A stretch of 64,000 bases of DNA, from positions 2,666,001-2,730,000 of the forward strand of contig NZ_LN831029.1 of the NCBI RefSeq assembly GCF_001457475.1, written 5' to 3'. This document shows positions 36,272 to 46,399 of this stretch, in pieces (position 1 is the stretch's first letter; each line of letters starts with the position of its first letter). This stretch comes from Achromobacter xylosoxidans. Lineage in GTDB: Bacteria; Pseudomonadota; Gammaproteobacteria; Burkholderiales; Burkholderiaceae_B. Position numbers and translations under genes: made by a program. The notes beneath the pieces were generated by a model, which made no database searches, had not been told where the DNA came from, and saw only the letters and a list, made by a program, of their open reading frames with translations.

Positions 36272-37271
36272 GGTCGGGGGCCTCGTTTGATTCGGTATCG
36301 TGGGTAAACATGTTTTGCACGCGCAGGGCGTACTGGCCGTTGAAGACGCCGTAGCCGCATTCCATCAGCGGCACGCCGTCGACGTGGGCGATGACGGTCT
36401 GCGGCACATCCACGGGCAGGATGTCGCCGACCTTCATGCGCATCAGTTCGCGGATGCTGGACGGAATGCGCGCGAACTCGGCGACCACGTCGATGTCGGC
36501 GCTGCGCACCTGGCGCGAGAGCTGCTGCGACCAGCGCTGGTCGACTTCCTCGAGCGTGGTTTCCTGCAGCGGCCGCGTGAGCAGGTCGCGCACCGGCTCG
36601 ATCATGGAGTAGGGCAGGCAGATGTTGAGGTCGCCGCCGGTCGCGCCGAATTCGATGTGGAAGGAGGTGACCACCACCACTTCATTGTTGCCGGTGATGC
36701 TGGCGAACTTGGTGTGCATCTCCGAGCGCACGTAGTCGAATTCGATCGGATAGACGGGATCCCAGGACTTGCCGTAGCTTTCCAGGGTCAGGTTGAGCAG
36801 GCGCCGGATGATGCGCTGCTCGGTGGTGGTGAAGTCGCGGCCTTCGACGCGCGTGTGGTAGCGGCCATCGCCGCCGAACAGGCTGTCGATGACCAGGAAC
36901 ACCAGGTTCGGGTCATAGGTGAACAGGGCGGTGCCGCGCAGCGGCTTCATCTGCACCATGTTCAGGTTGCTGGGAACCGGCAGGTTGCGTTCGAAGTCCG
37001 CGTACTTCTGGATCTTGATGGAACCGACGGTGATGTCGGCGCTGCGGCGCATGAAGTTCAACAGCACGCTGCGCATCTGCCGCGCAAAACGTTCGTTGAT
37101 GAGCTCCAGCGTCTGCATGCGCCGGCGCACCACGCGGTCCGGCGAGCTCAGGTCATAGGCGCGGGCGCCGTCGTTGGGGCCCGCGGATTCCTTTTTGCTG
37201 TCGCTCTCGCCCGTGACGCCGGCCAGCAGCGCGTCGACTTCGTCCTGCGAAAGAAACGCCTCGTAGGCCAT
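36264..37271 (-). CDS. fliM: Flagellar motor switch protein FliM
   Basis: C-ring protein that binds CheY-P. The N-terminal FLSQDEVDALLAGV is the CheY-binding segment; the middle domain has the GATGG turn before DLNICLPYSMIEPV; the C-terminus is a SpoA domain. 335 residues, family-typical. Starts 2 bases after the fliL stop. Confidence 0.97.
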   Translation of the reverse strand: MAYEAFLSQDEVDALLAGVTGESDSKKESAGPNDGARAYDLSSPDRVVRRRMQTLELINERFARQMRSVLLNFMRRSADITVGSIKIQKYADFERNLPVPSNLNMVQMKPLRGTALFTYDPNLVFLVIDSLFGGDGRYHTRVEGRDFTTTEQRIIRRLLNLTLESYGKSWDPVYPIEFDYVRSEMHTKFASITGNNEVVVVTSFHIEFGATGGDLNICLPYSMIEPVRDLLTRPLQETTLEEVDQRWSQQLSRQVRSADIDVVAEFARIPSSIRELMRMKVGDILPVDVPQTVIAHVDGVPLMECGYGVFNGQYALRVQNMFTHDTESNEAPDHD

Positions 37272-37273
37272 GC

Positions 37274-37885
37274 TTATTGCACCACGAACGCCGTATACAG
37301 TACGTCGGTGACATACTGGCCGTCCGGCAGGGGCGCGAACGGGCGATTGACGGCTTGCTTGATGGCGTTGGCCATGTCGGTCTTGCCCTGTTGCGTCTGC
37401 ACGCCGGTGGGCGATTGCGAAGACAGCACCATCAGGATGCGGCTGCGCACTTCAGGCATGTACTTTTCCAGGCGGATGCGGGTCTGTTCGTCGCTCACGC
37501 GCAGGGTCAGGCCGACGTGCATGATGCGTTCGGTGTCGGCGTTCTGCAACGTGACCGTGAAGGCCTCGATCGGCACGAAGATCGGCGCCGGCACGGCGGC
37601 CGGCGTCGTGGGCGGGGCGACGAACGTGGTCGGCGTGGCCTGCGGGCCGGCGGCGCCGGGCTGGCCCGGCTGGTTGCCGGTCTGGCCCACGCCCAGTTGC
37701 ACCGGCGCGCCACCGCCTTGCGGCTGCATGCGCTGCGCGATGAACCAGGTCGCGCCGGCGCTGGCGGCGGCCACCAGCAGCAGCACCAGGATCATGAGCA
37801 GCGGACGAAGAATGCGGCCTATGCCGCCGGAGCGTGTCGGAAGCGGGCCGCGCGGCGGCATGGTTGTGGGTTTGGAAGTCGCCAT
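37274..37885 (-). CDS. fliL: Flagellar basal-body protein FliL
   Basis: Inner-membrane stator-associated protein. Cytoplasmic basic N-terminus, one TM (about 27-50, LLMILVLLLVAAASAGATWF), a Pro/Gly/Ala-rich linker, then a periplasmic stomatin-like domain (from about AFTVTLQNADTERIMHVGL). 203 residues, longer than E. coli (154), mostly from the linker. A 170-base non-coding gap separates it from fliK, the longest within this operon, so an internal promoter is possible although I see no clear one. Confidence 0.94.
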   Translation of the reverse strand: MATSKPTTMPPRGPLPTRSGGIGRILRPLLMILVLLLVAAASAGATWFIAQRMQPQGGGAPVQLGVGQTGNQPGQPGAAGPQATPTTFVAPPTTPAAVPAPIFVPIEAFTVTLQNADTERIMHVGLTLRVSDEQTRIRLEKYMPEVRSRILMVLSSQSPTGVQTQQGKTDMANAIKQAVNRPFAPLPDGQYVTDVLYTAFVVQ

Positions 37886-38055
37886 CTCGGTGTCGATGCG
37901 TGTTTTGCCGCTGATGAAAACGGATTCTTAGTGGATGAAAGCATTCTGCCCGAAATCGCGCCCCCGATTGGAGGCGAAAAACAGGGCGAAAGCCGTGTAT
38001 CTCAAGCTATTGCTGCACCGCCCGCAACCGTTGCCAGCCGCGGGCCGCGTGATTG

Positions 38056-39426
38056 TTACGCGAAGGTGTCGACCAGCGCATTGGCGTTGCGCGCAGCCGT
38101 CACGGTGGCCGCCTGGCCATCGATCGCGGCATCGGCCACCGCGGCGCCATTGCCGCCGCCCTGGCGTTGCGAACCGCCGCCATTGTGCTGGGCGAATTCC
38201 TGCTGCGCGGCCTGTTCGCCGACGCTGGTCTGGCCCAGCGAGATGCCGGCCTGGGCCAGCGCCTGCTGCAATTGCGGAATCGCGGTTTCGATGGCCTGGC
38301 GCACCGAGGCGTGGGCCGACACGAACGAAGCGCTGGCGACGCCGTCGGCCAGGTTGATGCTGACGCGCAGCGGGCCGAGGTCGGGCGGGTCCAGGCGCAG
38401 TTCGGCGGTCTGGGTGCCCTGGCGCACGTTGTTGCTCATCACCACCATCTGCTGGCCCAGTTCGGTGCCCCAATGGGTGCCGCCGACCGGCGTGGCGACC
38501 TGCAGCATGACCGGCACGTTGGGCACGGCGACGCTGGCGGGGTTGGAGACGGGAGCCGGCTGCTGGCGCTGGCTGGCGGCGGCGATCGCCTGCGCCAGGT
38601 GATCCTGGGCGTTGGTGGCGTGCTGCGGCAGTTGGAACTGTTGCGCGGTGCTGGGCAACGGCGCGGCCGGGTCTTCTTCGGTGCGGGCGTGTTGCGGCAG
38701 GGCGGGCGCGGCTTCGGGCGCGGCGACACGCGGGTTGGCCGCGCGCGGGGCGGCGGCTTCGGGCGCCGGACGCGGCAGCTCGGCTGCCGGCGCAGCCTTG
38801 ACGGGGGCCGCTTCGACGGCGGGCGCGGAGCCCGCCTTGACGGCGGCGGTGACCACCGGCTGCGCGACCTGGGCGTCGCGGCTGGCCAGGGCGGCCGCGG
38901 CCTCGGCCTGCTGCGCGGTGGCCGGCACCGGCGTGCGCGGCGTTGCGATGGCATCGTTGGCGGTGAGCGCGGCCTGCACCACGGCGGCGCCGCTGCCGAT
39001 GGCCGTGGCGGCGGCCTGGGCATTGCCCCGCGCCAACTGGACCTGCTCGGCGGCCTGGGCGGCGATCTCGAGCGCCTGCTCCGGCAACACGACCGGCGTG
39101 GCCGGTTGCTGCGTGGCGGCGACGGCAAGCGAGCCGGCCTCGGCCTGGGCCGCGGTCTGCACGGCGTTGTCGATGGCCGAGGCGGCGGCGTCTTCGGCGT
39201 TGCCCGCGGCATCGCCGGAGGTCTTGCCGCCGGACGCGGGTGTCTTGACGCCGTTGTTATTGGCCGGTCGCGCGTCGGCGGACGGGTTGGGACGCTGCTG
39301 GGCCAGCACGTCGGAGAACGACGGGCCCTTCTTGGTCGAGGCGGCCGCGGACTTGGCGCCGAGCGTGTCGGCGATCGAGACCGGCGCGGCGGGCGCGATG
39401 GCGGGGGTGGGCAGGGGAGCGGTCAT
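38056..39426 (-). CDS. fliK: Flagellar hook-length control protein FliK
   Basis: Secreted ruler that ends hook growth by switching FlhB. The first about 300 residues are Ala/Pro/Gln-rich and probably extended; the C-terminal Flg_hook domain has GTQTAELRLDPPDLGPLRVS and a long helix ASVRQAIETAIPQLQQAL. 456 residues. Between fliJ and fliL, the canonical place. A second FliK-like gene lies at 46723-48081. Confidence 0.95.
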   Translation of the reverse strand: MTAPLPTPAIAPAAPVSIADTLGAKSAAASTKKGPSFSDVLAQQRPNPSADARPANNNGVKTPASGGKTSGDAAGNAEDAAASAIDNAVQTAAQAEAGSLAVAATQQPATPVVLPEQALEIAAQAAEQVQLARGNAQAAATAIGSGAAVVQAALTANDAIATPRTPVPATAQQAEAAAALASRDAQVAQPVVTAAVKAGSAPAVEAAPVKAAPAAELPRPAPEAAAPRAANPRVAAPEAAPALPQHARTEEDPAAPLPSTAQQFQLPQHATNAQDHLAQAIAAASQRQQPAPVSNPASVAVPNVPVMLQVATPVGGTHWGTELGQQMVVMSNNVRQGTQTAELRLDPPDLGPLRVSINLADGVASASFVSAHASVRQAIETAIPQLQQALAQAGISLGQTSVGEQAAQQEFAQHNGGGSQRQGGGNGAAVADAAIDGQAATVTAARNANALVDTFA

Positions 39427-39446
39427 ATCGGGCTTCCTGTGGGCAA

Positions 39447-39896
39447 TTAATGCATTCCGGCCTGGCGCTGGACCAGGCGGGCGGAGTATTCGTCGTTGGC
39501 GCGCTGCTCGCGGCGCGATTCCACCACGGCCTGGGCGCGCAATTCACGCTGCGCCAGGGCGTCGTACGAGTTGAGCTTGCGCTTTTCCTGCTGCCAGTAC
39601 AGACGGCCCTTGGCCAGGTTCTCGTCGGCCTGGCGCAGCACGTTCTGCTGCTGGCCGATGGCATCGTCCAGGGTGCCAATGAAGCGCTGGTAGTTGTGGC
39701 AGTCGCTGGCCGACATGCCGGTCGTCATGGCCTGCTGCAGGCGTTCGAGGTAGTCCTGGCGGTAGTCCTGCAACATGCCGAGCTGGCGTTCGGCATTGGT
39801 GCGCTCGGTGCTGAGCCGGCCCAGCAGGCGCGCGGCTTCGTCCGTGCTTTCCTTGGCCAGGTTGATCAGCATGTCCAGGGGCAATTGGCTAGGCAT
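39447..39896 (-). CDS. fliJ: Flagellar export protein FliJ
   Basis: Stalk-like coiled coil of the export ATPase complex. 149 residues, nearly all helical and charged, with [19 protein letters not shown] typical of FliJ. Overlaps the end of fliI by 8 bases, suggesting translational coupling. Confidence 0.94.
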   Translation of the reverse strand: MPSQLPLDMLINLAKESTDEAARLLGRLSTERTNAERQLGMLQDYRQDYLERLQQAMTTGMSASDCHNYQRFIGTLDDAIGQQQNVLRQADENLAKGRLYWQQEKRKLNSYDALAQRELRAQAVVESRREQRANDEYSARLVQRQAGMH

Positions 39897-41364
39897 AGGT
39901 ATCCCTCAATTCGAAACTGGCGCGCAGTTGTTCCACCGCATCCTCGTAGCCGACGCTTTCGCCGATATCCTGTTGCAGGAAGGCTTCCAGGCGCGGGTAG
40001 CGCGCGATGGCATCGTCCAGCTGCGGGTCATTGCCGGCGGCGTAGGCGCCCACGGCGATCAGGTCGCGGTTGCGCTGGTAGCGCGACAGCGTCTGCTTGA
40101 AGCGGCGCACCACCGAGAACTGCTGCGGCGTGATCAGCGAGGTCATGGCGCGCGAGATCGACGCCTCGATGTCGATGGCGGGGTAGTGGCCGGCTTCGGC
40201 CAGGTGGCGCGACAGCACCACGTGGCCGTCCAGGATGGCGCGGGCCGAGTCGGCGATCGGGTCCTGCTGGTCATCGCCTTCGGCCAGCACGGTATAGAAC
40301 GCGGTGATCGAGCCGGCCTTGCCGTTCGGGCCGGGCGCGCCCATGCCGGCGCGTTCGACCAGGGTCGGCAGCTTGGCGAACACCGAAGGCGGATAGCCCT
40401 TGGTGGCGGGCGGCTCGCCGATGGCGAGCGCGATTTCCCGTTGCGCCATGGCGTAGCGGGTGAGCGAATCCATGATCAGCAGCACGTCCAGGCCCTGGTC
40501 GCGGAAGTGTTCCGCCAGGCGCGTGGCGTAGGCCGCGCCCTGCAGGCGCAGCAGCGCCGAGACGTCGGCCGGGGCAGCCACCACCACCGAGCGCGCCAGG
40601 CCTTCCGGGCCCAGGTTGTGCTCGATGAATTCCTTGACTTCGCGGCCCCGTTCGCCGATCAGGCCGACCACGATGATGTCGGCCTTGGTGTAACGGGCCA
40701 TCATGCCCAGCAGCACGCTCTTGCCCACGCCGGAGCCGGCGAACAGGCCCATGCGCTGGCCGCGGCCGACGGTGAGCAGGCCGTTGATGGCGCGCACGCC
40801 GGTGTCGAGCACGGTGTCGATCGGGGCGCGCGACAGCGGATTGATCGGCTGGGCCGAGAGCGGCGCCAGTTCGGCGCCGGTCAGCGGGCCCAGGCCGTCC
40901 AGCGGCCGGCCGGCGCCATCCAGCACGCGGCCGAGCAGGGCGTTGCCCACCGGCAGGTGGCGGCCCAGCTGCGGCTTGGCGTTGCCGTTCAGCTCGGCCT
41001 TGCGCGGCAGCGGGATCTGGCGCTGCACCGGCGGTTCGCCGGGCACCACGCGGGCGCCGGGCGGCAGGCCGGAAATGTCGGCCTGCGGCATCAGGTAGAG
41101 GGTGTGGCCGTCGAAGCCGACCACTTCGGCATCGGCCCAGTGGTCGTGGCCGCGCGCGATCTCGATGCGGGCAGCGGCCCCCACGGGCAGGCGCAGTCCG
41201 GTGGCGTGCAGCACCAGGCCCGTGGCGCGCGTGATCTTGCCGCTGACCAGCCAGGGGTCGGTCGAGGCGGCGCGGATCGAACCGATCTGCAGCTGCGTCT
41301 GCCAGCGGTCGATCACGGGCACGGCCGGTTGGCCGGGCTGCGCGGGGGCCGGATTGGCGCTCAC
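39889..41364 (-). CDS. fliI: Flagellum-specific export ATPase FliI
   Basis: Hexameric F1-like ATPase that drives substrate unloading. 491 residues; Walker A GSGVGKS at about 210-216, Walker B LLIMD at about 295-299, and [13 protein letters not shown] (here [13 protein letters not shown]). I choose the GTG at 41364: it overlaps the fliH stop (GTGA), has GGGAGGAG 6 bases upstream, and yields family-like length; an upstream ATG would add 70 residues antisense-like to fliH coding. Confidence 0.96.
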   Translation of the reverse strand: MSANPAPAQPGQPAVPVIDRWQTQLQIGSIRAASTDPWLVSGKITRATGLVLHATGLRLPVGAAARIEIARGHDHWADAEVVGFDGHTLYLMPQADISGLPPGARVVPGEPPVQRQIPLPRKAELNGNAKPQLGRHLPVGNALLGRVLDGAGRPLDGLGPLTGAELAPLSAQPINPLSRAPIDTVLDTGVRAINGLLTVGRGQRMGLFAGSGVGKSVLLGMMARYTKADIIVVGLIGERGREVKEFIEHNLGPEGLARSVVVAAPADVSALLRLQGAAYATRLAEHFRDQGLDVLLIMDSLTRYAMAQREIALAIGEPPATKGYPPSVFAKLPTLVERAGMGAPGPNGKAGSITAFYTVLAEGDDQQDPIADSARAILDGHVVLSRHLAEAGHYPAIDIEASISRAMTSLITPQQFSVVRRFKQTLSRYQRNRDLIAVGAYAAGNDPQLDDAIARYPRLEAFLQQDIGESVGYEDAVEQLRASFELRDTYA

Positions 41365-42104
41365 GCCGGCTCCTCCCAGTTGACGTTGCGGCCCAGCGAG
41401 GCCGCGACGCGGCGCCAGCGGGTCTGCAGGGTGGCGTCGATGTCGCCGAACGGCGTCTCGGCGCGGCAGCCGCCGCGGGCGATGGATTCGTCGGCCAGCA
41501 CGCGCCAGTGGCCTTCCTTGAGCTCGTCGGCCAGGTGCAGGCGGATCAGTTCGATGTCGGCGGGGTTGGCCCACAGGCGCATCTGGCCGCCGGCGGTGGG
41601 ATTGATGTGCAGCACTTCGCGCACGGCGCTGGCGACGGTCTCGGGCTGTTCGGCCAGGGTGGTGCGCACGACTTGCTGGGCGATGTCCAGGGCCAGCGTC
41701 AGCAGGCTCTGGCCCATCTTTTCTTCGAGCGAGCCGACCGATTCGGCGCAGGCCTGCACCAGCGCGTGCAGGTGTTGCGCTTCCTGCGCGCCTTGTTCGC
41801 GCGCCTGGGCCAGGCCCTCGGCGTAGCCGGCTTCGCGGCCGGCGGCCAGGCCCGCTTCATGGCCTTCGGCGCGACCGGCTTCCAGGCCGGCGGCATGGCC
41901 CTGCGCGTAGCCTTCCTCGCGGCCTTCGGCGATGGCCTGGGCGCGCAGCTGGGCCATCACCACTTCCGGGTCGGGGCCCGGGTCGGGTTCGGGCTCGGGT
42001 TCGACTTCGACGGGCGGCGGCTCGTCGAACGACAGCATCTGCCAGCGCCGCCAGGCGGCACTGCGCGAGATGAGCGTCGACTGGCCGGTATCCGCTTCAG
42101 ACAT
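41361..42104 (-). CDS. fliH: Flagellar assembly protein FliH
   Basis: Stator-like regulator of FliI. Pro/Glu-rich N-terminus, then the family's GxxxG repeats (about residues 60-105: [18 protein letters not shown] and similar), a coiled coil, and a C-terminal vacuolar-ATPase-E-like domain. 247 residues. Overlaps fliG by 8 bases and fliI by 4. Confidence 0.95.
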   Translation of the reverse strand: MSEADTGQSTLISRSAAWRRWQMLSFDEPPPVEVEPEPEPDPGPDPEVVMAQLRAQAIAEGREEGYAQGHAAGLEAGRAEGHEAGLAAGREAGYAEGLAQAREQGAQEAQHLHALVQACAESVGSLEEKMGQSLLTLALDIAQQVVRTTLAEQPETVASAVREVLHINPTAGGQMRLWANPADIELIRLHLADELKEGHWRVLADESIARGGCRAETPFGDIDATLQTRWRRVAASLGRNVNWEEPA

Positions 42105-43107
42105 ACGCGTCGTCTCCGGAGTTGCCCAGCACGATCTGGCCGCTCTCGGCCAGGCGGCGGGCGATCTGCAGGATCTTCTTCTGCTCGGTCTCGACCTTCG
42201 ACATGCGGATCGGGCCTTGCGCTTCCAGGTCCTCGCGCAGCATTTCGGCGGCGCGGCTGGACATGTTGCGCAGGAACTTGGCGCGCAGTTCTTCCTGGGC
42301 GCCCTTGAGCGCGACCATGAGCGTGTCGTTGTCGATTTCCTTGAGGATGAGCTGGATCGCGCGGTCTTCGATGTCGAGCAGGTTGTCGAACACGAACATC
42401 TCGTCGATGATCTTCTGCGCCAGGTCGTTGTCGCGTTCGCGCAGGCTGGCGACCACGGTTTCCTCTTCGGCCGAATTCATCATGTTGAGAATCTCGGCCG
42501 CGGTGCGCACGCCACCCATCTTGCTGCGCTTGGCGCCCTGGCCGGCCAGCACGGAATTGAGCACTTCGGTCAGTTCCGACAGGGCCGCGGGCTGCACGCC
42601 GCCGAAGGTGGCGATACGCAGCATGACGTCGTTGCGCAGGCGGTCGGTCAGCAGCGCCAGCACGCCGGCGGCGCGGTCGCGTTCCAGGTGCACCAGGATG
42701 GTGGCGATGATCTGCGGGTGTTCGTCGCCGATCAGCTCGGCCACGGTATGCGGATCGAGCCAGTTCAGGGCGTCGATGCCGCTGCCGCCTTCGCCGGCTT
42801 CCAGGATGTCTTCGATCAGGCCGGCGGCGCGGTCGCTGCCCAGCGCCTTGGTCAGCACGGTGCGGATGTAGTCGTCCGAACCCAGCGTGACGGCCATGAA
42901 CTGGTCGGCTTCCTGGCGGAATTCCTCCAGCACCACGGCCACGTCGTTGCGGGTGACCTGCTTGAGGCTGGCCATGGCGGCGCCGACCTGCTGGACTTCG
43001 CGGGCGGTGAGGTACTTGAAGACCTCGGCCGCGGCGTCTTCACCCAGCGACATCATCAGGACGGCGCTGCGCGTCATGCCGTCCATGGGCTTGGAATCAT
43101 TTTTCAT
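42097..43107 (-). CDS. fliG: Flagellar motor switch protein FliG
   Basis: C-ring protein that engages the stator. 336 residues; armadillo middle domain with the EHPQIIA motif, and the C-terminal torque domain with charged helix DNLLDIEDRAIQLILKEID. N-terminus RSAVLMMSLGEDAAAEVFKY binds FliF. Overlaps the fliF end by 11 bases. Confidence 0.98.
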   Translation of the reverse strand: MKNDSKPMDGMTRSAVLMMSLGEDAAAEVFKYLTAREVQQVGAAMASLKQVTRNDVAVVLEEFRQEADQFMAVTLGSDDYIRTVLTKALGSDRAAGLIEDILEAGEGGSGIDALNWLDPHTVAELIGDEHPQIIATILVHLERDRAAGVLALLTDRLRNDVMLRIATFGGVQPAALSELTEVLNSVLAGQGAKRSKMGGVRTAAEILNMMNSAEEETVVASLRERDNDLAQKIIDEMFVFDNLLDIEDRAIQLILKEIDNDTLMVALKGAQEELRAKFLRNMSSRAAEMLREDLEAQGPIRMSKVETEQKKILQIARRLAESGQIVLGNSGDDAYV

Positions 43108-44773
43108 CTTTGGTCATCCAGGTGCGCAGGACCATCGCGACGGCGCGCGGATCCTTGTTCGCCATCGTGCGGGCGCGTTCCAGGTTGTCCTGGTAACGGT
43201 CGGTTTCCTTGGCGCGGGCCAGGTCCTGGGCCTCGCGCTGGGCTTCGATGCGCTCGGCCTCGGCCACTTCGGGATCGACCGGCGGGTACAGGTAGTCGCC
43301 CACCGAGCGGCGGACCTTGCGGTACAGCCACAGGGCCAGCACGCCACCCACCAGCCAGGCCAGGATGGTCTTGAACAGCGAGATCATTTCCGGATCGCGC
43401 CACATCGGCACGGCCGGCGGGCCGTCGTTGAACTGGCTGTTGACCAGGTTCAGCGAATCGCCACGGCTTTCGGAATAGCCCATCGCCTCGCGCACCAGGT
43501 TGGTGAGCTTGCTCAGTTCCTCGGGCGGCAAGGCCTGGGGTTCGCCGTCCTTGTCGCGCACGTAATTGACCACCACGGCCACCGACAGGCGCTTGAGCAT
43601 GCCGACAGGCTGCTTGATGTGGCTGATGGTGCGGTCGACTTCGTAGTTGGTGGTGGCGTCGCGGCGATCGCTGACGGTGCCGCCGGCGCCCTGGGCGCCG
43701 GCGCCGGTGGCGGTCTGTTGCTGTTGCTGCTGGCCCTGCTGCTGCGGCTGGCCGGGACGGGGCGGTTGGGTCTGCGGCGGATTGGCGATCGGCGCCTGGG
43801 CGTTGGCCGGCGGCTGGTTGGACAGCGCGCCAGGCACGCCCTGCGCGGGATTGATGCCGCGCTGGTTCGATTCGCTGGTCTGCTGGCTGCGGATGGCGGC
43901 CTGGCCGGGCTCCTGGTTGGGGCGGTAGACCTCGGACGTTTCCTCGCGGCGCGAGAAGTCCATTTCGGCGCTGGCCTGGGCGTGCACGTTGCCCGGACCG
44001 ACCAGCGGATTGAGGATGGTGAGGATGCGTTCGACGGTGCGCTGCTCGGTCTCGCGGACCATGCGCATCTGGTCGGCGTCCATGCCCCGGCCTTCGCCAG
44101 TGGGGGCGGACAGCAGGCGGCCGTTCTGGTCGACGATCGAGACGTTTTCGGCGGTCAGTTCCGGCACGCTGGAGGCGACCAGCCAGGAAATGGCCGAGAC
44201 CTGGGCATCGCTCAGGCTGCGGCCGGGGTAGACGTTCAGCAGCACCGAGGCGGTCGGCGGCTGGCGTTCACGCACGAACAGCGACTGGCGCGGCATGGCC
44301 AGGTGCACGCGGGCGTGCTGCACGGTGTGCATGGATTCGATCGAGCGCGCCAGCTCGCCTTCCAGGCCGCGCTGGTAGTTGATCTGCTCGGCGAACTGGC
44401 TGGCGCCGAAACGGGCGTTGTCCATCAGTTCGAAGCCGACCGAGCCGCCGCGCGGCAAGCCTTGCGAGGCCAGCTGCAGGCGGGCGTCGTAGACGCGGTC
44501 GGCCGGCACCAGCAGGGCGGTGCCGGTGTCGTTGTACTTGTAGGGCACGTTCATGGTGCCCAGGGCCGTCACGATGGCGCCGCCGTCGCGGTCGTCCAGG
44601 TTCGAGAACAGCACCTTGTACTTGGGCTCGCTGCTCCACATCGCCACGGCGACGATCAGCGCGACCAGCGCGGCGGCCGCGCCAAGCAGCACCGGCTTGG
44701 GCAGGGCGCGTATCTTTTCCAACACGGGAAACTTCGCCAGAAGCGACGCGCTCAGGGTAGCCTGCTGATTCAT
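43097..44773 (-). CDS. fliF: Flagellar MS-ring protein FliF
   Basis: Inner-membrane ring on which the motor is built. 558 residues, TM1 about 29-47 and TM2 about 428-448, periplasmic ring-building motifs (YNDTGTALLVPADRVYDARL), a Gln/Pro-rich loop at about 315-350, and a short C-terminal tail (LRTWMTKDEK) that binds FliG. First gene of the fliFGHIJKLMNOPQR operon. Confidence 0.98.
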   Translation of the reverse strand: MNQQATLSASLLAKFPVLEKIRALPKPVLLGAAAALVALIVAVAMWSSEPKYKVLFSNLDDRDGGAIVTALGTMNVPYKYNDTGTALLVPADRVYDARLQLASQGLPRGGSVGFELMDNARFGASQFAEQINYQRGLEGELARSIESMHTVQHARVHLAMPRQSLFVRERQPPTASVLLNVYPGRSLSDAQVSAISWLVASSVPELTAENVSIVDQNGRLLSAPTGEGRGMDADQMRMVRETEQRTVERILTILNPLVGPGNVHAQASAEMDFSRREETSEVYRPNQEPGQAAIRSQQTSESNQRGINPAQGVPGALSNQPPANAQAPIANPPQTQPPRPGQPQQQGQQQQQQTATGAGAQGAGGTVSDRRDATTNYEVDRTISHIKQPVGMLKRLSVAVVVNYVRDKDGEPQALPPEELSKLTNLVREAMGYSESRGDSLNLVNSQFNDGPPAVPMWRDPEMISLFKTILAWLVGGVLALWLYRKVRRSVGDYLYPPVDPEVAEAERIEAQREAQDLARAKETDRYQDNLERARTMANKDPRAVAMVLRTWMTKDEK

Positions 44774-45121
44774 TGGCGGCTCCCGCTGGCTTCGCGGAGC
44801 AGGGAAAATGACTTCATGTTCGGGTAGGGCAGATTACACATGCAACGTGCTTCTGGTCTGGGGAGAGCCTGGATTATTGCTGCTGAGTTAGCAAACCCAA
44901 TCGTCGAAAACAGCGGTTTTTTGGCGTTACTTATCCCCTATGTCGACAAGCGGGCGCGCCGGCCCCCCGGAGCGGCTCGCGGAGCGTGCCGGCGGGCTTG
45001 CCGCATTCGCGGAAATATCGGGTGTTTTGGCGGCTTTTAGGCGCTATGGCGCGTACGATGCCGGGTTACGCTGCATCCATCCTGGGCGTAGTCCCTCGTC
45101 CTACCAGCAAGGAATAACGTA
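44774..45121. promoter_or_regulatory. Divergent fliF/fliE control region
   Basis: 348 bases without a supported gene. On the minus strand a candidate fliF promoter is TTGGGT (44895-44900), 16-base spacer, AATAAT (44873-44878). Toward fliE, GGAAATATCGGGTG lies at 45011-45024 and recurs as AAATATCGGGTG at 50446-50457 upstream of fliD. The core AAATATCG differs by one base from the enteric FlhDC half-site core AAATA[AG]CG. An AAGGA ribosome site precedes fliE. Confidence 0.35.
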
Positions 45122-45454
45122 ATGGCTGTATCAGGCTTGTCCGGCATCGAGAGCATGCTCCAGCAGATGCGCGTGGCGGTGACCAAGGCGGAAACCGGCA
45201 ATCTCGCCGCGGGCGAAGCCGTGGCCCAGCCCGATGGTTTCGCCGCCGAACTGCAGCGTTCCATCCGCCGCGTCACCTCGGCGCAGAACGCCGCCACCGC
45301 GCAGGCCAAGGCCTTCGAACTGGGCGCGCCCGACGTTTCGCTCAACGATGTCATGATCGACCTGCAGAAGGCCAGCATCGGCTTCCAGACGGCCGTGCAG
45401 GTGCGCAACAAGCTGGTTGCGGCCTACAAGGAAATCTCGTCGATGGCCGTGTAA
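45122..45454 (+). CDS. fliE: Flagellar hook-basal body complex protein FliE
   Basis: Junction between the MS ring and rod. 110 residues; conserved C-terminus [31 protein letters not shown] (trimmed: [17 protein letters not shown]). Single gene on the plus strand, divergent from fliF as in enterics. Confidence 0.97.
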   Translation: MAVSGLSGIESMLQQMRVAVTKAETGNLAAGEAVAQPDGFAAELQRSIRRVTSAQNAATAQAKAFELGAPDVSLNDVMIDLQKASIGFQTAVQVRNKLVAAYKEISSMAV

Positions 45455-45501
45455 CCACGGGCAGGACAGCGGGGCGGCGGATCATGCCGCAGCCCCGCCA
45501 A

Positions 45502-45529
45502 GCGGATCCGCCAGCGGCGTTGGATCCGC
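45502..45529. other. Inverted repeat between fliE and ycgR
   Basis: GCGGATCC and GGATCCGC around a 12-base GC-rich loop, in the 136-base gap between the convergent fliE and ycgR genes. No T-tract on either side; possibly a weak bidirectional terminator. Confidence 0.35.
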
Positions 45530-45590
45530 CGCATCTTCAGCCGTTCCGGCACAATCCACCGTCCGGCGGCGCTCCTGGCTCGCAGTGCGC

Positions 45591-46388
45591 CTATCGGGCG
45601 TTTTTCTCCAGGCGCCAGACCACCTGCTGCAGCCAGTTTTCCTGCCGCGCATCCAGGTTCAGGAACACCGCGCCCACATGGCTCAGGGGCGGCTCGCCGG
45701 TCAGCGACACATGCGTTGGCGCGGGTTCGTCCGGACTGGCGGCCTGGATCATGGGTTGGCCCGACACCGGATACACATTGCGCACTTCCAGGTTCGCGTT
45801 GAGCTTGCCCAGCTCGCCAAAGTCGAGCTGCACGTCCTCGAGTACCGCGCCGCGTTGCGGCAACGTCGGCACCGCCAGTTCCACCCGCAGGCCGACGCCA
45901 TCCACCGAAATGTCGCGCACCGAGAAACTGATGGGTTTCGCGGCGGGCGCCGGACGCCACGAGGCGTGGCAGCGGCTGGCGCTGGAGACCAGCGAGGCCC
46001 GGAACATCTTGCGGCGCTGGATGCGCGCCAGGCGGTCGGGGAAGGGCGACATCAGCGCCGCGCTGCCGTCATCGAAGTGGATGACCTCCGGGCGCGAGAC
46101 CCGGAAGCGGATCTGTACGCCGCCATAGGCGGTGGCGTTGAAATGGAAGGTGGTGCCGCTCAGCAGGCCCATGCTGTCCGACTGCTCGAAATCGGCGCCG
46201 GCATAGTCGCGCGGACGCCAGAAGAACTGCCGCGTCTGCTTGTCCGCCCCCAGCACCAGCACGGCCATTTCGCGGTCCGCGGCGTCGCGCACCAGGATGT
46301 GGCTGTCGGGGTGCGTCAGTTCGAAGAGGGCGGCGCGCATGTCTTCCGGCCGGGTGAGCAGGAATTCCGGATCGCTGGCGTCCAACAC
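45591..46388 (-). CDS. ycgR: Flagellar brake protein YcgR (PilZ domain)
   Basis: Cyclic-di-GMP effector that slows or biases the flagellar motor. N-terminal YcgR domain (about 1-115), then a PilZ domain whose RxxxR loop reads RRKMFR and whose second motif is DISVDG (the [DN]xSxxG pattern). 265 residues from the GTG at 46388, chosen for TAAGGA 8 bases upstream and for matching the YcgR N-terminus; an upstream start would overlap the next gene. Last gene of the minus-strand group beginning at flaG. Confidence 0.9.
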   Translation of the reverse strand: MLDASDPEFLLTRPEDMRAALFELTHPDSHILVRDAADREMAVLVLGADKQTRQFFWRPRDYAGADFEQSDSMGLLSGTTFHFNATAYGGVQIRFRVSRPEVIHFDDGSAALMSPFPDRLARIQRRKMFRASLVSSASRCHASWRPAPAAKPISFSVRDISVDGVGLRVELAVPTLPQRGAVLEDVQLDFGELGKLNANLEVRNVYPVSGQPMIQAASPDEPAPTHVSLTGEPPLSHVGAVFLNLDARQENWLQQVVWRLEKNAR

Positions 46389-46399
46389 GGTGCTTGTCC